64,000 bases of DNA. Source: Nostoc sp. 'Lobaria pulmonaria (5183) cyanobiont' (lineage in GTDB: Bacteria > Cyanobacteriota > Cyanobacteriia > Cyanobacteriales > Nostocaceae). The stretch is taken from NCBI RefSeq assembly GCF_002949795.1, contig NZ_CP026693.1, forward strand, positions 1 through 64,000. The letters are read 5' to 3'. The position numbers and the translations under genes are program-made. The notes below the pieces were generated by a model. The model worked only from the letters and a program-made list of their open reading frames with translations, made no database searches and was not told where the DNA came from. Of the stretch, positions 44,638 through 53,852 are shown in pieces. Every line of letters begins with the position of its first letter. Within the stretch, counting starts at the first letter, position 1.

Positions 44638-46542
44638 ATGAGCAAATCTTTCAAAATAAATAACGCTAATCCTCAAGGATTTCGATTTGAGCAATTACAA
44701 AATCATAATGACGCAATTGGCAAGTATACTCACTCTCTTTTCACCCCCAATGGACTAACAGTTTTGTCTTTGCTTGGTGCTTATATTTTGATGAGGGTGT
44801 TTTTTGGCGATGGTAACAAAAAGAAAATCGCTACCAGTTATTGGGGTAGTGGTAAAGAAACTGCTACTGCTCAGAAAAAAGCCATCTTGCAAATTGCCAA
44901 TCCCCAATGTGATAGTGCGGCACTTTACATTGGTAAGCATCAAAGAAAAGGTGGTGGCACTACTAGTTCGCCAAGTGAACTTGGCGGGGAAAAGGGAAAA
45001 GGGAAAAGGTTAAGGGATTTAAACCCTTTCCCCCTTCCCCCTTCCCCTTTCCCCAGCCCTCACCCAGCATTTTTGGGTTCGCAGACTAATACTTTCTATA
45101 TCCCTGATGTGCAACGGGGTACGGCAGTCATCGGCGCTCCCGGTAGTGGTAAAACATTCAGCGCCATTAACCCGATGATTTACTCGGCAATTGATCAAGA
45201 ATTTCCATGTATAGTTTATGACTTTAAATACCCTTCTCAAGCAAAAGTTGCTGCCTATGCTAAATACAAGGGCTATGATGTTCACATCTTTGCACCGGGA
45301 TTCCCTGAATCTGAAGTCTGCAATCCTTTAGATTTTCTCCGGGATAGTAGTGATGCCGAATCGTCCCGACAAATTTCCACTGTTATCAATAAGAATTTCC
45401 GACTTCTGGGCAATTCAACTGAAGATGGGTTCTTTGGCCCTTCGGGGGATCAGCTGACTCAGGCAATTCTAATGTTAGCTAAAGAGTTCGGTCAATTCGC
45501 AGATGTTATGACTTGCGCCGCGATACTTTCTAGCGAACAAATGGTCAAACGCCTGATGGCTGCTTCTCTCAATCCTTGGGTAAAAATTGCCTTTGGGCAA
45601 CTGTTCAGTTCTGCTGCATCTGAAAAGACTGTTGCAGGCATTGTTGCAACTGCCAGTATTATGTTTACTCGCTTTATGGCGAAAAACACATTAGGATGCT
45701 TCATCGGCAAGACAACTTTACCTTTGGAAATTAAAGGTAAGCAAATGATTATCTTTGGGTTGGATAGAGAGCGCCGAGATGCAGTAGGGCCTCTCATGAC
45801 CAGCATTTTACACATGACCATCGCCCGTAACATTGCCAAAAAGCGACTTGATCCACTCATCGTTGCACTGGATGAATTACCCTCGATTTACTTACCTGAC
45901 CTGTACAGATGGCTCAACGAATCTCGCTCTGAGGGCTTCTGTGGTATTATCGGCTTCCAAAATATGGGGCAGCTTGAGAAGAACTACGGTAAAGATATCG
46001 CTAAGGCTATCCTTGGCGCTTGCAGCACTAAGTTTATATTCAATCCTGGTGAGAACGAGTCGGCGCAATTATTCTCCAACTTCTTAGGTGATGAAGAGAT
46101 TAAGTACAAGCAAAAAAGCCGTTCTACTGGGGGTAAAAATAATAGCACGAGCATCAGCGACCAAGAGAAAACGAGAAAGCTTTTTGAACCGGCTCAATTT
46201 CTGAAGTTAATTGCTGGTAAATGCGTTTTCATTAACCCAACTTATGCTAATAAAAAAGAAGGTTCAGTTCCACTGTTGAAAACTATTAAAATTTCTCAGA
46301 CTCTCAAAAATATTGAGAAATACAATCAACTAAAATGGGCGAGAATTGTTAGTTTACTAGCTAGGAGAAGTACGCAGAAATTTCCCTCACAGCAAGATTT
46401 AGCTTTGCGAGTTAAGCAAGTTGAGTTACGCTTTCCCATTCCCCAAAATCCTCAAGCGGTTTCTAATAATCCCGGTCTGACATCAAAAAACGTTGGCAGT
46501 ATGGTTAATCAAGACCAAGTTCCTTCTGATATCGGGTTTTAA
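44638..46542 (+). CDS. virD4: VirD4/TraG-like type IV coupling protein
   Basis: A 634-residue ATPase. ATG 44638 follows the previous stop directly; upstream in-frame starts would overlap that gene. An N-terminal membrane segment at about 38-58, Walker A GAPGSGKT at about 168-175 and Walker B VALDELPS at about 409-416 identify the coupling protein, which delivers the relaxase-DNA complex to the channel. Residues about 108-147 (TTSSPSELGG, KGKRLRDLNPFPLPP, HPAFL) are encoded by the inserted repeat R2 copy B and should form an extra loop. The remainder is conventional. Confidence 0.88.
   Translation: MSKSFKINNANPQGFRFEQLQNHNDAIGKYTHSLFTPNGLTVLSLLGAYILMRVFFGDGNKKKIATSYWGSGKETATAQKKAILQIANPQCDSAALYIGKHQRKGGGTTSSPSELGGEKGKGKRLRDLNPFPLPPSPFPSPHPAFLGSQTNTFYIPDVQRGTAVIGAPGSGKTFSAINPMIYSAIDQEFPCIVYDFKYPSQAKVAAYAKYKGYDVHIFAPGFPESEVCNPLDFLRDSSDAESSRQISTVINKNFRLLGNSTEDGFFGPSGDQLTQAILMLAKEFGQFADVMTCAAILSSEQMVKRLMAASLNPWVKIAFGQLFSSAASEKTVAGIVATASIMFTRFMAKNTLGCFIGKTTLPLEIKGKQMIIFGLDRERRDAVGPLMTSILHMTIARNIAKKRLDPLIVALDELPSIYLPDLYRWLNESRSEGFCGIIGFQNMGQLEKNYGKDIAKAILGACSTKFIFNPGENESAQLFSNFLGDEEIKYKQKSRSTGGKNNSTSISDQEKTRKLFEPAQFLKLIAGKCVFINPTYANKKEGSVPLLKTIKISQTLKNIEKYNQLKWARIVSLLARRSTQKFPSQQDLALRVKQVELRFPIPQNPQAVSNNPGLTSKNVGSMVNQDQVPSDIGF
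44957..45080. repeat. Dispersed repeat family R2, copy B, in-frame in virD4
   Basis: It is the reverse orientation of copy A (26741-26853): ACTACTAGTT, palindrome GCCAAG-TGAA-CTTGGC (44970-44985), GGGAAAAGGG tract with a complementary CCC tract, and CCTCACCCAGCATTTTTG at the end. The reading frame runs through it. Confidence 0.8.
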
Positions 46543-46546
46543 TATT

Positions 46547-47035
46547 ATGAAAATGACTATTGAAGAATTGAAGATTGATAATTTTGACTTAATTAAAACT
46601 TTATCTCAACAGTATATTCTTGCTAATGGTAGTTTCATTGACATTAATCTGACTCTAACTCAAATCATTGATGATTTTAATACCTTGTCTGGGACTAGAC
46701 CAAGACTTAAGAGTTTGGGAATCTATATTGTCATCAGTTTGAAAAATATTTATATTAACCTAAATCAACAATTGTGTATTCAAATTGTTAATCAATATAT
46801 TCACGGTATTGGCTGGCATGATTTGCAGTACATTTGCTTTTTTGATATTAATCCAAGTAATGTTTACATTCATATTGTTTTTAATCGGGTTACTCCCCAA
46901 GGTAAGCTCATTGATATCAAATACTTGGGGGCTAACTGGCAACAATATGAGGTTTTACGTCAATCTTGTTCTCGGATCTTAGAAAACCCTGCTAACAATA
47001 AATATTTGCAGATCCGATGCAACTGTTGTTCTTAA
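46547..47035 (+). CDS. Small relaxase-like protein
   Basis: A 162-residue protein from ATG 46547, 5 bp after the virD4-like stop. Residues about 65-150 (GIYIVISLKNIYINL, then GWHDLQYICFFDINPSNVYI, then HIVFNRVTPQGK) have the spacing of relaxase motif III (NPxxxHIHxVxNRV), with only one histidine (H113) of the usual pair or triad and none of the motif I tyrosine. It looks like a remnant or adapted partner of a MOB relaxase. It may bind DNA at the transfer origin without nicking. The real relaxase of this plasmid is more likely the MobV protein at 58294. Confidence 0.6.
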   Translation: MKMTIEELKIDNFDLIKTLSQQYILANGSFIDINLTLTQIIDDFNTLSGTRPRLKSLGIYIVISLKNIYINLNQQLCIQIVNQYIHGIGWHDLQYICFFDINPSNVYIHIVFNRVTPQGKLIDIKYLGANWQQYEVLRQSCSRILENPANNKYLQIRCNCCS

Positions 47036-47082
47036 ACAAGAGTACAGCACAAGGCACAGTGTATAAATAATTAACAAAAAAT

Positions 47083-50000
47083 ATGTTTGATGAACGACAT
47101 TTGCAACTCACTTCTGCTTACGCTAAAGCTAGTCAGCATTTTATTAGAGCTTTTATTTATCCTTTAGGAGAGTTTATTTACAAATCAATCGAATCAGCTA
47201 TGGATTTAAAATGTCGAATCGAAATAGGAGAAGAAACTTATTTTCTTACTCCTGATGAGGATGGTGGCTGGAAATGGTCTAAAAATAACTTTGAAGGTGT
47301 AACAGATGAGGAAATAGAACAAGTAGAAGAGATAATGGCATATTTATTGCCTAAACTTCTCCCCGGTAGTAATGATATAACACCACCTAATTTTTCTCCT
47401 GCTCCTGATTTACCTCCAGTTTTACCCAACCCCAATTCCCCCTTAATTCTTCCGCCTTCTGCCACATCTGTTGAGTTTTTAACTATACCATTCGATTCTC
47501 AAAATCCCCAGGAATATCTACCTATTAAAGACCAAGAAAATTTAGATTTAAATGCTTCCATCCATAGAAATGTTTTTTTTACAGTTGAAAGCGCCAACAA
47601 TGGCATAAGTAGTAAAAAACTTGAGCTACAAAATACTCAACATATCCCGCCTCACCCAGAACATATTGATCCGCAACATTGGCACGAACTCGTAGTAGGC
47701 AGCGCGATCGCACCAGATATTGCACATCTCAACTTCTCTAGTCTTCATTTTAGCTATGTCGGTGGCGAACATGAAGCTTGGGAACGGCTCATGATCAGCG
47801 ACAAACTCTCACGTACAAATACAGGTAGCCTCTCTACTAGGCTTTTAGAACTCTATTCCCACTTGGATGCAGGTGGCTGGTGGTGTAATTCAGGAGTAGA
47901 TCCGCGCACATTTGCTAATCTTACCCCTGGTGAGCAACCTCAAATTAAAGAATGGGGATGCTATAAGCCAAACCGCCCCAGACCCAAAACCGTGAAAAAA
48001 GATGGGTTCACTGTTGCGGTTGAAGGCAAGTTCATCAAATATGAGCATCCACCATCAGTTGATTTGAGCATTTTCTTGCTAGATGTCCCAGGCGTGATTG
48101 CCCAAAATATTTACTCAAAAGCTGGAGTAAACCCCAGCGATAGCGATCGCAAGAGTTGTTTTTGGTATTGTGTGTATAAACACAATATTCCACTCGTCAT
48201 TACAGAGGGGGCGAAGAAGGCGGCTAGTCTGTTAAGCCAAGGTCACGCAGCCATCGGACTACCGGGAATTTCCTCCGGCTATCGCTCACCGAAAAACGAG
48301 TGGGGCAAGAAAATTGGTGATTCCTATCTGGCTGATGAGTTAGCTGTTTTCGCAACTTCTGGTAGAGTTTTCAAAATCTGCTTTGATTATGAAACGAAGC
48401 CTGAAACTAAGCTCAATATCCAAAGAGATATTTGGAAAACAGGAAGCTTATTACAAGAATTTGGTGCTGTCGTGAAAGTAGTAACGCTGCCAGGGCCGGA
48501 TAAAGGTGTAGATGATTTTATAGTTTCACAAGGAAAAGAAGCTTTTGAAAAGTTATCTGCCGGGGCTATATCTCTAGAGGAGTGGCATCAAAATCAACTT
48601 GATAGTTTACGTTTTACTATCAAGCTCAAGGATGGCACAGTCAAAAAAATTGATCAACAAAAAGGAGACTCTACTGTGATAGATGATCCCGAATTAGAAC
48701 CAAACATTGGTGTATTTAAAAAAAGTCGTGCTAAATCACCTATTGACCCTGGTTCACAGATTATAGATATAAAAGTTATTGATTCAGACATTATCCATAT
48801 AGATGTTGCCCCGGAGCTAGCCCAACCAACTGAAACTCCTGTAACTAGTTCTTTTTGGGCTAAAAAAGAAAATGTTACAGTTTATGAGCCTAATTTTTTT
48901 AGAAAGCGCCTAGAAGCTAGCGAGAATAAACAAATAGCTTTTGCTGCTTATACTTTGTTAAAAAAGTATGGTGTTGAGGCTAAAGATGAACAACAGCAGA
49001 CCAGTGGCAAAATCTACCATGCTGATGCTTTTGTAATCAAGAATCATGGTGCTGATAAATACAGTATCTCTCGTCGTCATGATGATGTAGAGTTAATGAC
49101 TTTTCAAGCTGATAAATGGGGACACGTAGGCAATATTAAACTTTCTTACACAGAAATAGAGTCTGAGCCAAAAATTTGGGGAGAAAAACAAATTAACATT
49201 CTGCCTATTGAAAGGCAGGAGTTTTTGTTAGTGGCTGACTACCTGAAAGCTGGTAAAGAATTACCCTCTGTTGATGAAGACCCTCGCAAAATAGCTTCTG
49301 TCGTTGGTTCAGTCTCTCCTAAAGGCACACACAATATTTTAGAAAGTTTCAAAGAAAACGAGGTATTAAAAATACTCACACAAAGTATTACTAGCTTCGA
49401 GAAAGACGACTTAACCTTGGGCAATTACCGGATTATTTTTCGGCAAACCAGTGACAATACATCTACTCTGCAATTACTCAAAACTGAACACAATGGTACA
49501 AATCGGGAAGCTGTTCGCTTTCAGTTTGAGAAAACTGACACTGGTATGACTCATCAAGTCCAAGGGATGGCTATCACTGAAGCTGATTTGGAGAAGTTAA
49601 GACTGTTGGCTCAAAAACTGCATATTAATTACAAAGCATTATTTGGCAACCCGACAGACACCCGTGACATCGACTTGCCCGTTCACCCCGAAATTACCCG
49701 TAATTTAGACGAGGAGCAGTCACACCAATCTACTCAATCTACGCTCAACGTACCAGATTGCAAGACACAATCACACCCACAAGAAGCAAGCTTTAATTCT
49801 CCAAAACAACAGAACGCTGTATCACACTCAACTACACCAACACCTAACAGCACAACACCATCACAACCAAATTTTTCTTCTAACTTAGATAAAGTTTTGC
49901 TACCACTACATCCAGTTTTGAAACAATATTGGGAGCAGTTAGAAAAAGATGGTTCAAGTCATGAGACTGTAGCGGAAGGACATTTAGAATTTCAATCTAA

Positions 50001-50568
50001 AATTCAGCAAACTGGAAAATTAACTGTTGGTGAACAGCGTGAACTCTACCAGCAGATTCAAAATCTTGCCTGGAGCGAGATAAATCACTTTCGGCGTACT
50101 GATATTGTGCTTCCACCATTAGCCCACATTGTTAATGATTTGCGAGAGCAGGTTCAAAAAGAAGCACAGCCACAGTTTTCTTCTGACCCAAAGCGTGATA
50201 CACCCGTGCCTCTCCACCCTGGTATTGCCTCTCATTGGCACAATTTAGAAACTAATAAAACTTGGTCTAGTGTTGCCAATCAGTACAACAACCCTTTGCG
50301 GGAAAAACTTTCAAAAACTGGCAAGCTGACGATTGGGGAGCAACGTGAACTTTACCAAAAAATTCTCCTTCAAAGTCAATTCGAGCAGCAGAACATTGGG
50401 CAAACGAATATCTCACTTCCTCCTTTGAATAATGTGATTCAGGATTTGCTCAAGACTCGTAGCCAGGTTATTAACAATACTTATACGCCCAAGGTTGAAG
50501 TGCATTCCCAAAAATCTCGCACTCCACAACAACCTACTACCACTAATTCACAAGAATTAGAATTGTAA
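47083..50568 (+). CDS. Giant DUF3854 protein of the conjugation locus, with tandem C-terminal repeats
   Basis: A 1161-residue protein. A first small domain (about 1-90) is followed by a Pro-rich linker and the DUF3854/TOPRIM-like domain (about 190-505: LHFSYVGG, VITEGAKKAASLLSQG, FDYETKPETKL, KGVDDFIV). There is no helicase: Walker A and B are absent. The middle part (about 590-850) is unassigned. The C-terminal 290 residues contain two related repeats of about 90 residues, each with PLHP, TGKLTVGEQRELYQ or TGKLTIGEQRELYQ and LPPL, and a third partial copy. It may act as a primase-like factor in the recipient or at transfer, which is inference. Confidence 0.8.
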   Translation: MFDERHLQLTSAYAKASQHFIRAFIYPLGEFIYKSIESAMDLKCRIEIGEETYFLTPDEDGGWKWSKNNFEGVTDEEIEQVEEIMAYLLPKLLPGSNDITPPNFSPAPDLPPVLPNPNSPLILPPSATSVEFLTIPFDSQNPQEYLPIKDQENLDLNASIHRNVFFTVESANNGISSKKLELQNTQHIPPHPEHIDPQHWHELVVGSAIAPDIAHLNFSSLHFSYVGGEHEAWERLMISDKLSRTNTGSLSTRLLELYSHLDAGGWWCNSGVDPRTFANLTPGEQPQIKEWGCYKPNRPRPKTVKKDGFTVAVEGKFIKYEHPPSVDLSIFLLDVPGVIAQNIYSKAGVNPSDSDRKSCFWYCVYKHNIPLVITEGAKKAASLLSQGHAAIGLPGISSGYRSPKNEWGKKIGDSYLADELAVFATSGRVFKICFDYETKPETKLNIQRDIWKTGSLLQEFGAVVKVVTLPGPDKGVDDFIVSQGKEAFEKLSAGAISLEEWHQNQLDSLRFTIKLKDGTVKKIDQQKGDSTVIDDPELEPNIGVFKKSRAKSPIDPGSQIIDIKVIDSDIIHIDVAPELAQPTETPVTSSFWAKKENVTVYEPNFFRKRLEASENKQIAFAAYTLLKKYGVEAKDEQQQTSGKIYHADAFVIKNHGADKYSISRRHDDVELMTFQADKWGHVGNIKLSYTEIESEPKIWGEKQINILPIERQEFLLVADYLKAGKELPSVDEDPRKIASVVGSVSPKGTHNILESFKENEVLKILTQSITSFEKDDLTLGNYRIIFRQTSDNTSTLQLLKTEHNGTNREAVRFQFEKTDTGMTHQVQGMAITEADLEKLRLLAQKLHINYKALFGNPTDTRDIDLPVHPEITRNLDEEQSHQSTQSTLNVPDCKTQSHPQEASFNSPKQQNAVSHSTTPTPNSTTPSQPNFSSNLDKVLLPLHPVLKQYWEQLEKDGSSHETVAEGHLEFQSKIQQTGKLTVGEQRELYQQIQNLAWSEINHFRRTDIVLPPLAHIVNDLREQVQKEAQPQFSSDPKRDTPVPLHPGIASHWHNLETNKTWSSVANQYNNPLREKLSKTGKLTIGEQRELYQKILLQSQFEQQNIGQTNISLPPLNNVIQDLLKTRSQVINNTYTPKVEVHSQKSRTPQQPTTTNSQELEL

Positions 50569-50590
50569 TCAACAGTTGTCAATTACACTT

Positions 50591-51367
50591 ATGCAATCTA
50601 GCTCAGTGGCCCAAACCATCACTACCATCAACCGCAACAGTGGCTTTTCTGACAACCAAATGGCCTACAGACTAGCGCTGATGATGGAGAAACACCCACC
50701 TTCACCGTCAATAACCCCCGCACTAGACCCCACACAGCGCGAAAATATTATTGGTGAGGTGAGAAATACTTTATCTGTGTCCCAAAATGCTCAAATTACT
50801 GAAGATTACAGGCAATCCCTTAAGGAAAAATACTACCAAGAGTACGCTCAAAAATTTGGTTTAAATAAATCCGAGGAAACACCTGATATAAACAACTCAA
50901 CAAGAGTTGAAGACTTGATCAATGAAAAGAAAAAGACATTCTTGCAGCAGATATTAGAAACTAAAGGGCGCAAACTGCCTTTTGTTGACAGTCAACAGTC
51001 AAAATCGGTTGAGAGTAAAAACGATGAGGTTGCTAAAAAGTCTCTCATTCCTGCACTAATGAATATTATCGTTACAAAGGGACAAGATACTATTGGCGGT
51101 CGAGTCTATGAAGGCATGGCTTATCAATTAAATTTGTTGATGAGAGAAGGTATGCAACGTCTGACTGTTTGGCGCAAAAGTGATAATCAATCGGCTTTTA
51201 GTGCTTATAAAGTAGATGATAAGGAAGAATACAAGGTAATACACAATCACCTTTCACCACAAGAAACACAAAAGCTGATCAACTTTGATATAAGAGTGCA
51301 ACAGCAACAGCAACCGCCACAGCAACAACAAAACGAGCGTTCTCCTGACGGCCCAGAGTTAGACTAA
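50591..51367 (+). CDS. Hypothetical soluble protein of the conjugation locus
   Basis: A 258-residue charged protein (ATG 50591; an in-frame TTG at 50576 is possible). No signal peptide. The centre is helical and Lys/Glu-rich; the segment RVYEGMAYQLNLLMREG and LTVWRKSDNQSAFSAYKVDD suggests a small folded domain at about 180-235, and the end is a poly-Gln/Pro tail. No family is recognised. It lies directly after the giant DUF3854 gene on the same strand, so it is probably the last gene of the operon. Confidence 0.7.
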   Translation: MQSSSVAQTITTINRNSGFSDNQMAYRLALMMEKHPPSPSITPALDPTQRENIIGEVRNTLSVSQNAQITEDYRQSLKEKYYQEYAQKFGLNKSEETPDINNSTRVEDLINEKKKTFLQQILETKGRKLPFVDSQQSKSVESKNDEVAKKSLIPALMNIIVTKGQDTIGGRVYEGMAYQLNLLMREGMQRLTVWRKSDNQSAFSAYKVDDKEEYKVIHNHLSPQETQKLINFDIRVQQQQQPPQQQQNERSPDGPELD

Positions 51368-51606
51368 GTAAAATATCCGACAAACAACCCAAGAATATAC
51401 GCACTTACTAAGACATATCGCTTAGTCACCCGCTCGAATTGTGACCAGGGTGAGATGATGACAGCTAATACTATGTAAAACAATGCTTGTAGAAAATCGT
51501 TGTGCCCCAATTTAATGATTGCCGCTATCATCAAAGCCACAAAAATTAGAAATTCCACTCCTGTTTCGATTCTGTCCCAAAGTTTTACATCATATAGGTA
51601 ACGCAT
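51364..51606 (-). CDS. Small membrane protein, 80 aa
   Basis: ATG 51606 overlaps the end of the histidine-kinase gene by 17 bp. Two hydrophobic segments (about 20-32 and 38-55, FLIFVALMIAAI and ALFYIVLAVII) plus a third (about 63-78) indicate an integral membrane protein. No family is recognised. Overlap with the kinase suggests translational coupling and a possible role in signal input. It converges with the 50591-51367 gene, overlapping its stop by 4 bp. Confidence 0.6.
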   Translation of the reverse strand: MRYLYDVKLWDRIETGVEFLIFVALMIAAIIKLGHNDFLQALFYIVLAVIISPWSQFERVTKRYVLVSAYILGLFVGYFT

Positions 51607-52345
51607 CTTGTAACCTCTGCGACTTGGGCAACATCCTACCATCAACCCCATAGATCCCGTCATCTTTGTAAGGAAATATAATGGTGAATTTAGTTCCTTG
51701 TCTAACTACCGAGTTTACGCTTATCCTCAAACCATGAGCATGAGCCACACATAAGGCGATGTACAGTCCGAGTCCCATCCCTGATTGATGTAATAAATTG
51801 CTATTTGGCATTCGCCATAATGGGATAAATATATTGGAAATTTGTTCTGCGGCAATCCCACAGCCGGTATCTTCAATCTCAATAATTAAATCATCTTCTT
51901 GATTGAGCAGCCTTAAAAAGATATCTCCGGTAAGAGTGTACTTAATAGCATTTGTCACCAGATTACACAGCATTCGGTCAATACTTATGCTATCACCCCG
52001 TACTTGCGTTCCATGCTTGTATGTTAGTTGTGTTTCATAGTGGAGATTCAAGGAATGATACTGCGCTATTGGTTTGAATCGAGAATAAGTTGTTTGTAAA
52101 AAACTTAACATATCAAACTGCTCCATTGTCGCTGGATTTAGTTCAAAAAAAGCAGTTCTTTCAGATTGAATCAAACTCACCCCTCGCTCATTCGTTTGTT
52201 GTAAAGCTATCAGCAACGGTTTGATCTCTTCTAAAGACTGTCCATAAGCACCATCAATTATTTGATTCAAAACTAACGATGCTCCTTGATAGTTGTTTGA
52301 AACATCGTGTAACAAACCTAATATGCTTAAAACTTCCTGTTGCAT
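51590..52345 (-). CDS. Soluble sensor histidine kinase
   Basis: A 251-residue kinase with no membrane segment and no sensory domain before the phospho-acceptor. The probable H box is LLHDVSNNYQG (H13, at the extreme N-terminus). The ATP-binding domain has an N box NLVTNAIKYT, G1 DTGCGIAAEQ, F box and G2 GMGLGLYIA. It would phosphorylate a partner regulator, plausibly the divergently encoded NarL-type regulator at 52602. The input signal must come through the small membrane protein or a separate partner. Confidence 0.87.
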   Translation of the reverse strand: MQQEVLSILGLLHDVSNNYQGASLVLNQIIDGAYGQSLEEIKPLLIALQQTNERGVSLIQSERTAFFELNPATMEQFDMLSFLQTTYSRFKPIAQYHSLNLHYETQLTYKHGTQVRGDSISIDRMLCNLVTNAIKYTLTGDIFLRLLNQEDDLIIEIEDTGCGIAAEQISNIFIPLWRMPNSNLLHQSGMGLGLYIALCVAHAHGLRISVNSVVRQGTKFTIIFPYKDDGIYGVDGRMLPKSQRLQDALPI

Positions 52346-52459
52346 AACTATGTTTCCAACGACAGATGGTATTTTGGCTACTTTTATGAATAAGTACTAA
52401 TTATGTCTACAAGATTTGAGAATACTTTTGTTTTAGTTATAAAAAAAAATTATCCAATC

Positions 52460-52479
52460 AAACTTTAGTACTAAAGTTT
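52460..52479. promoter_or_regulatory. 20-bp perfect palindrome between kinase and regulator
   Basis: AAACTTTAGTACTAAAGTTT, exactly symmetric, lies midway in the 256-bp divergent region between the histidine kinase (52345) and the response regulator (52602). A symmetric dimer-binding operator is the natural reading. Confidence 0.65.
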
Positions 52480-52601
52480 ATTTCATTTATCTGGAAAGAT
52501 TTTTGATTACTTATATTTTATATTACAGACACAAAAAGTAAAAGGCTTAACACCAATAACTATGTTATAAATATTGAGTCATCTTATAATCGAAGTGATC
52601 T

Positions 52602-53255
52602 ATGATTCGATTAACGCTCATTGAGGATGAAGAACTCATTAGGTTGGGGATCACTACTGCTATCAATCAACAACCAGATATGGAAATGGTCGGCGTTGCG
52701 CGTACTGGTATTGAAGGTATTAATTTAGTTAAGGAATTAAATCCCGATGTCATTTTGGTGGATATTGGTTTACCCGACATATCTGGGCTAGAAGTGATTA
52801 AAGAGGTCAAACTCAATAGCAACACTAAAATTGTTGTTCTTTCTTCTCATTCTTCTCAAGGCACTGTTCAATCAGCTTTAAATGCCGGCGCTGATTCTTA
52901 CATTCTCAAAAAGAATAATGTTCCTCTGATTTTAGAAGCCATTAAAACCACATTCTACGATAGCAAGTCTTTTTTTGACCCTGATATTAGCCGACGGAAT
53001 TTTTGTTACCAACAGAAAATCAAGGGTAAGACTTATCAAGATAATCTCACTAATACTGAAATCCAAATTGTTTCTTTGATGGCAGCTGGTTTTTCTAATA
53101 AGCTGATTGCCGAGCAGTTATTCATTACTGAAAGTACTGTAAAAGGGCATATTAACAAGATTTTTGCTAAGTTGGATGTCAGCGATCGCGTCAATGCTTT
53201 GATTGAAGCTAGTAAACTTGGGTACATCGAACAAGATTACCTTCAGGTAGGTTAG
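52602..53255 (+). CDS. NarL/FixJ-type response regulator
   Basis: A 217-residue two-domain regulator. The receiver domain has the acidic pocket (E8, D9, E10), phospho-acceptor D54 (LVDIGLPD) and K103 (ILKKNN). The LuxR-type HTH begins at about 145 (LTNTEIQIVSLMAAGFSNKL, then IAEQLFITESTVKGHINKIF). It is the likely partner of the divergent kinase and probably binds the 20-bp palindrome or the promoters of neighbouring genes. The long intergenic region suggests autoregulation. Confidence 0.92.
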   Translation: MIRLTLIEDEELIRLGITTAINQQPDMEMVGVARTGIEGINLVKELNPDVILVDIGLPDISGLEVIKEVKLNSNTKIVVLSSHSSQGTVQSALNAGADSYILKKNNVPLILEAIKTTFYDSKSFFDPDISRRNFCYQQKIKGKTYQDNLTNTEIQIVSLMAAGFSNKLIAEQLFITESTVKGHINKIFAKLDVSDRVNALIEASKLGYIEQDYLQVG

Positions 53256-53852
53256 CTACTTACCTACTTGAATTAAACAATAGCCTTGGGTTTTACTCTG
53301 CTGTGTTTGACAAGCTTCAATTGCTGCTTGATTTTTTAAGATAATTTGATACATCTGTTTACCCTCCTGGGATTTTGCCCATTGGAGAATCTTTATCTCG
53401 TTACGTGAGACTACTACTGACTGATTCGTTGCTATATTTTGCACCAGATTCCATGTGGTCAGCGAACCCAGCAAGGTACTGCCAGCCGCGACTAATCCAC
53501 ACACAAGAGATACTGTCCCCAATCCCCAGCCTGCCTGCACTTTCATGCCTGTGCCGGTGGGCTTGATTTTTTTGATCTCATCACGTACAGCATTTGACAC
53601 AACTGTATAATGCATTGACTCGGCTTGTTTGCTTGTCTTATCCAGTTTTTGGTCTATCAGTGCTGCCCACGCTTCTATCATTGCCTCCATTCTTGCCTGG
53701 AGGTCTATGATCGTTTCTTCATATCTGCCCAGTGTCGCCATCATCCTAAAAACTGGATCGTCTGGTGTAATTCCTAGTTGATATGCCCCTTCAACTATGC
53801 GTTTTTGTTCTGATGGGGAATAACCTTGTAATATATCTTGTGATGTCATCAA
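53256..53852 (-). CDS. DUF6753-like plasmid protein with membrane segment
   Basis: A 198-residue protein. The N-terminal 90 residues are helical (YSPSEQKRIVEGAYQLG, then ARMEAMIEAWAALIDQKLDK), one membrane segment lies at about 108-130 (GLGTVSLVCGLVAAGSTLLG), and cysteines occur at about 118, 179 and 191. From memory it matches a cyanobacterial plasmid family of unknown function (DUF6753). Its start overlaps the P-loop ATPase stop by 4 bp, so it belongs to the reverse-strand operon. It may be a membrane partner of the ATPases. Confidence 0.6.
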   Translation of the reverse strand: MMTSQDILQGYSPSEQKRIVEGAYQLGITPDDPVFRMMATLGRYEETIIDLQARMEAMIEAWAALIDQKLDKTSKQAESMHYTVVSNAVRDEIKKIKPTGTGMKVQAGWGLGTVSLVCGLVAAGSTLLGSLTTWNLVQNIATNQSVVVSRNEIKILQWAKSQEGKQMYQIILKNQAAIEACQTQQSKTQGYCLIQVGK

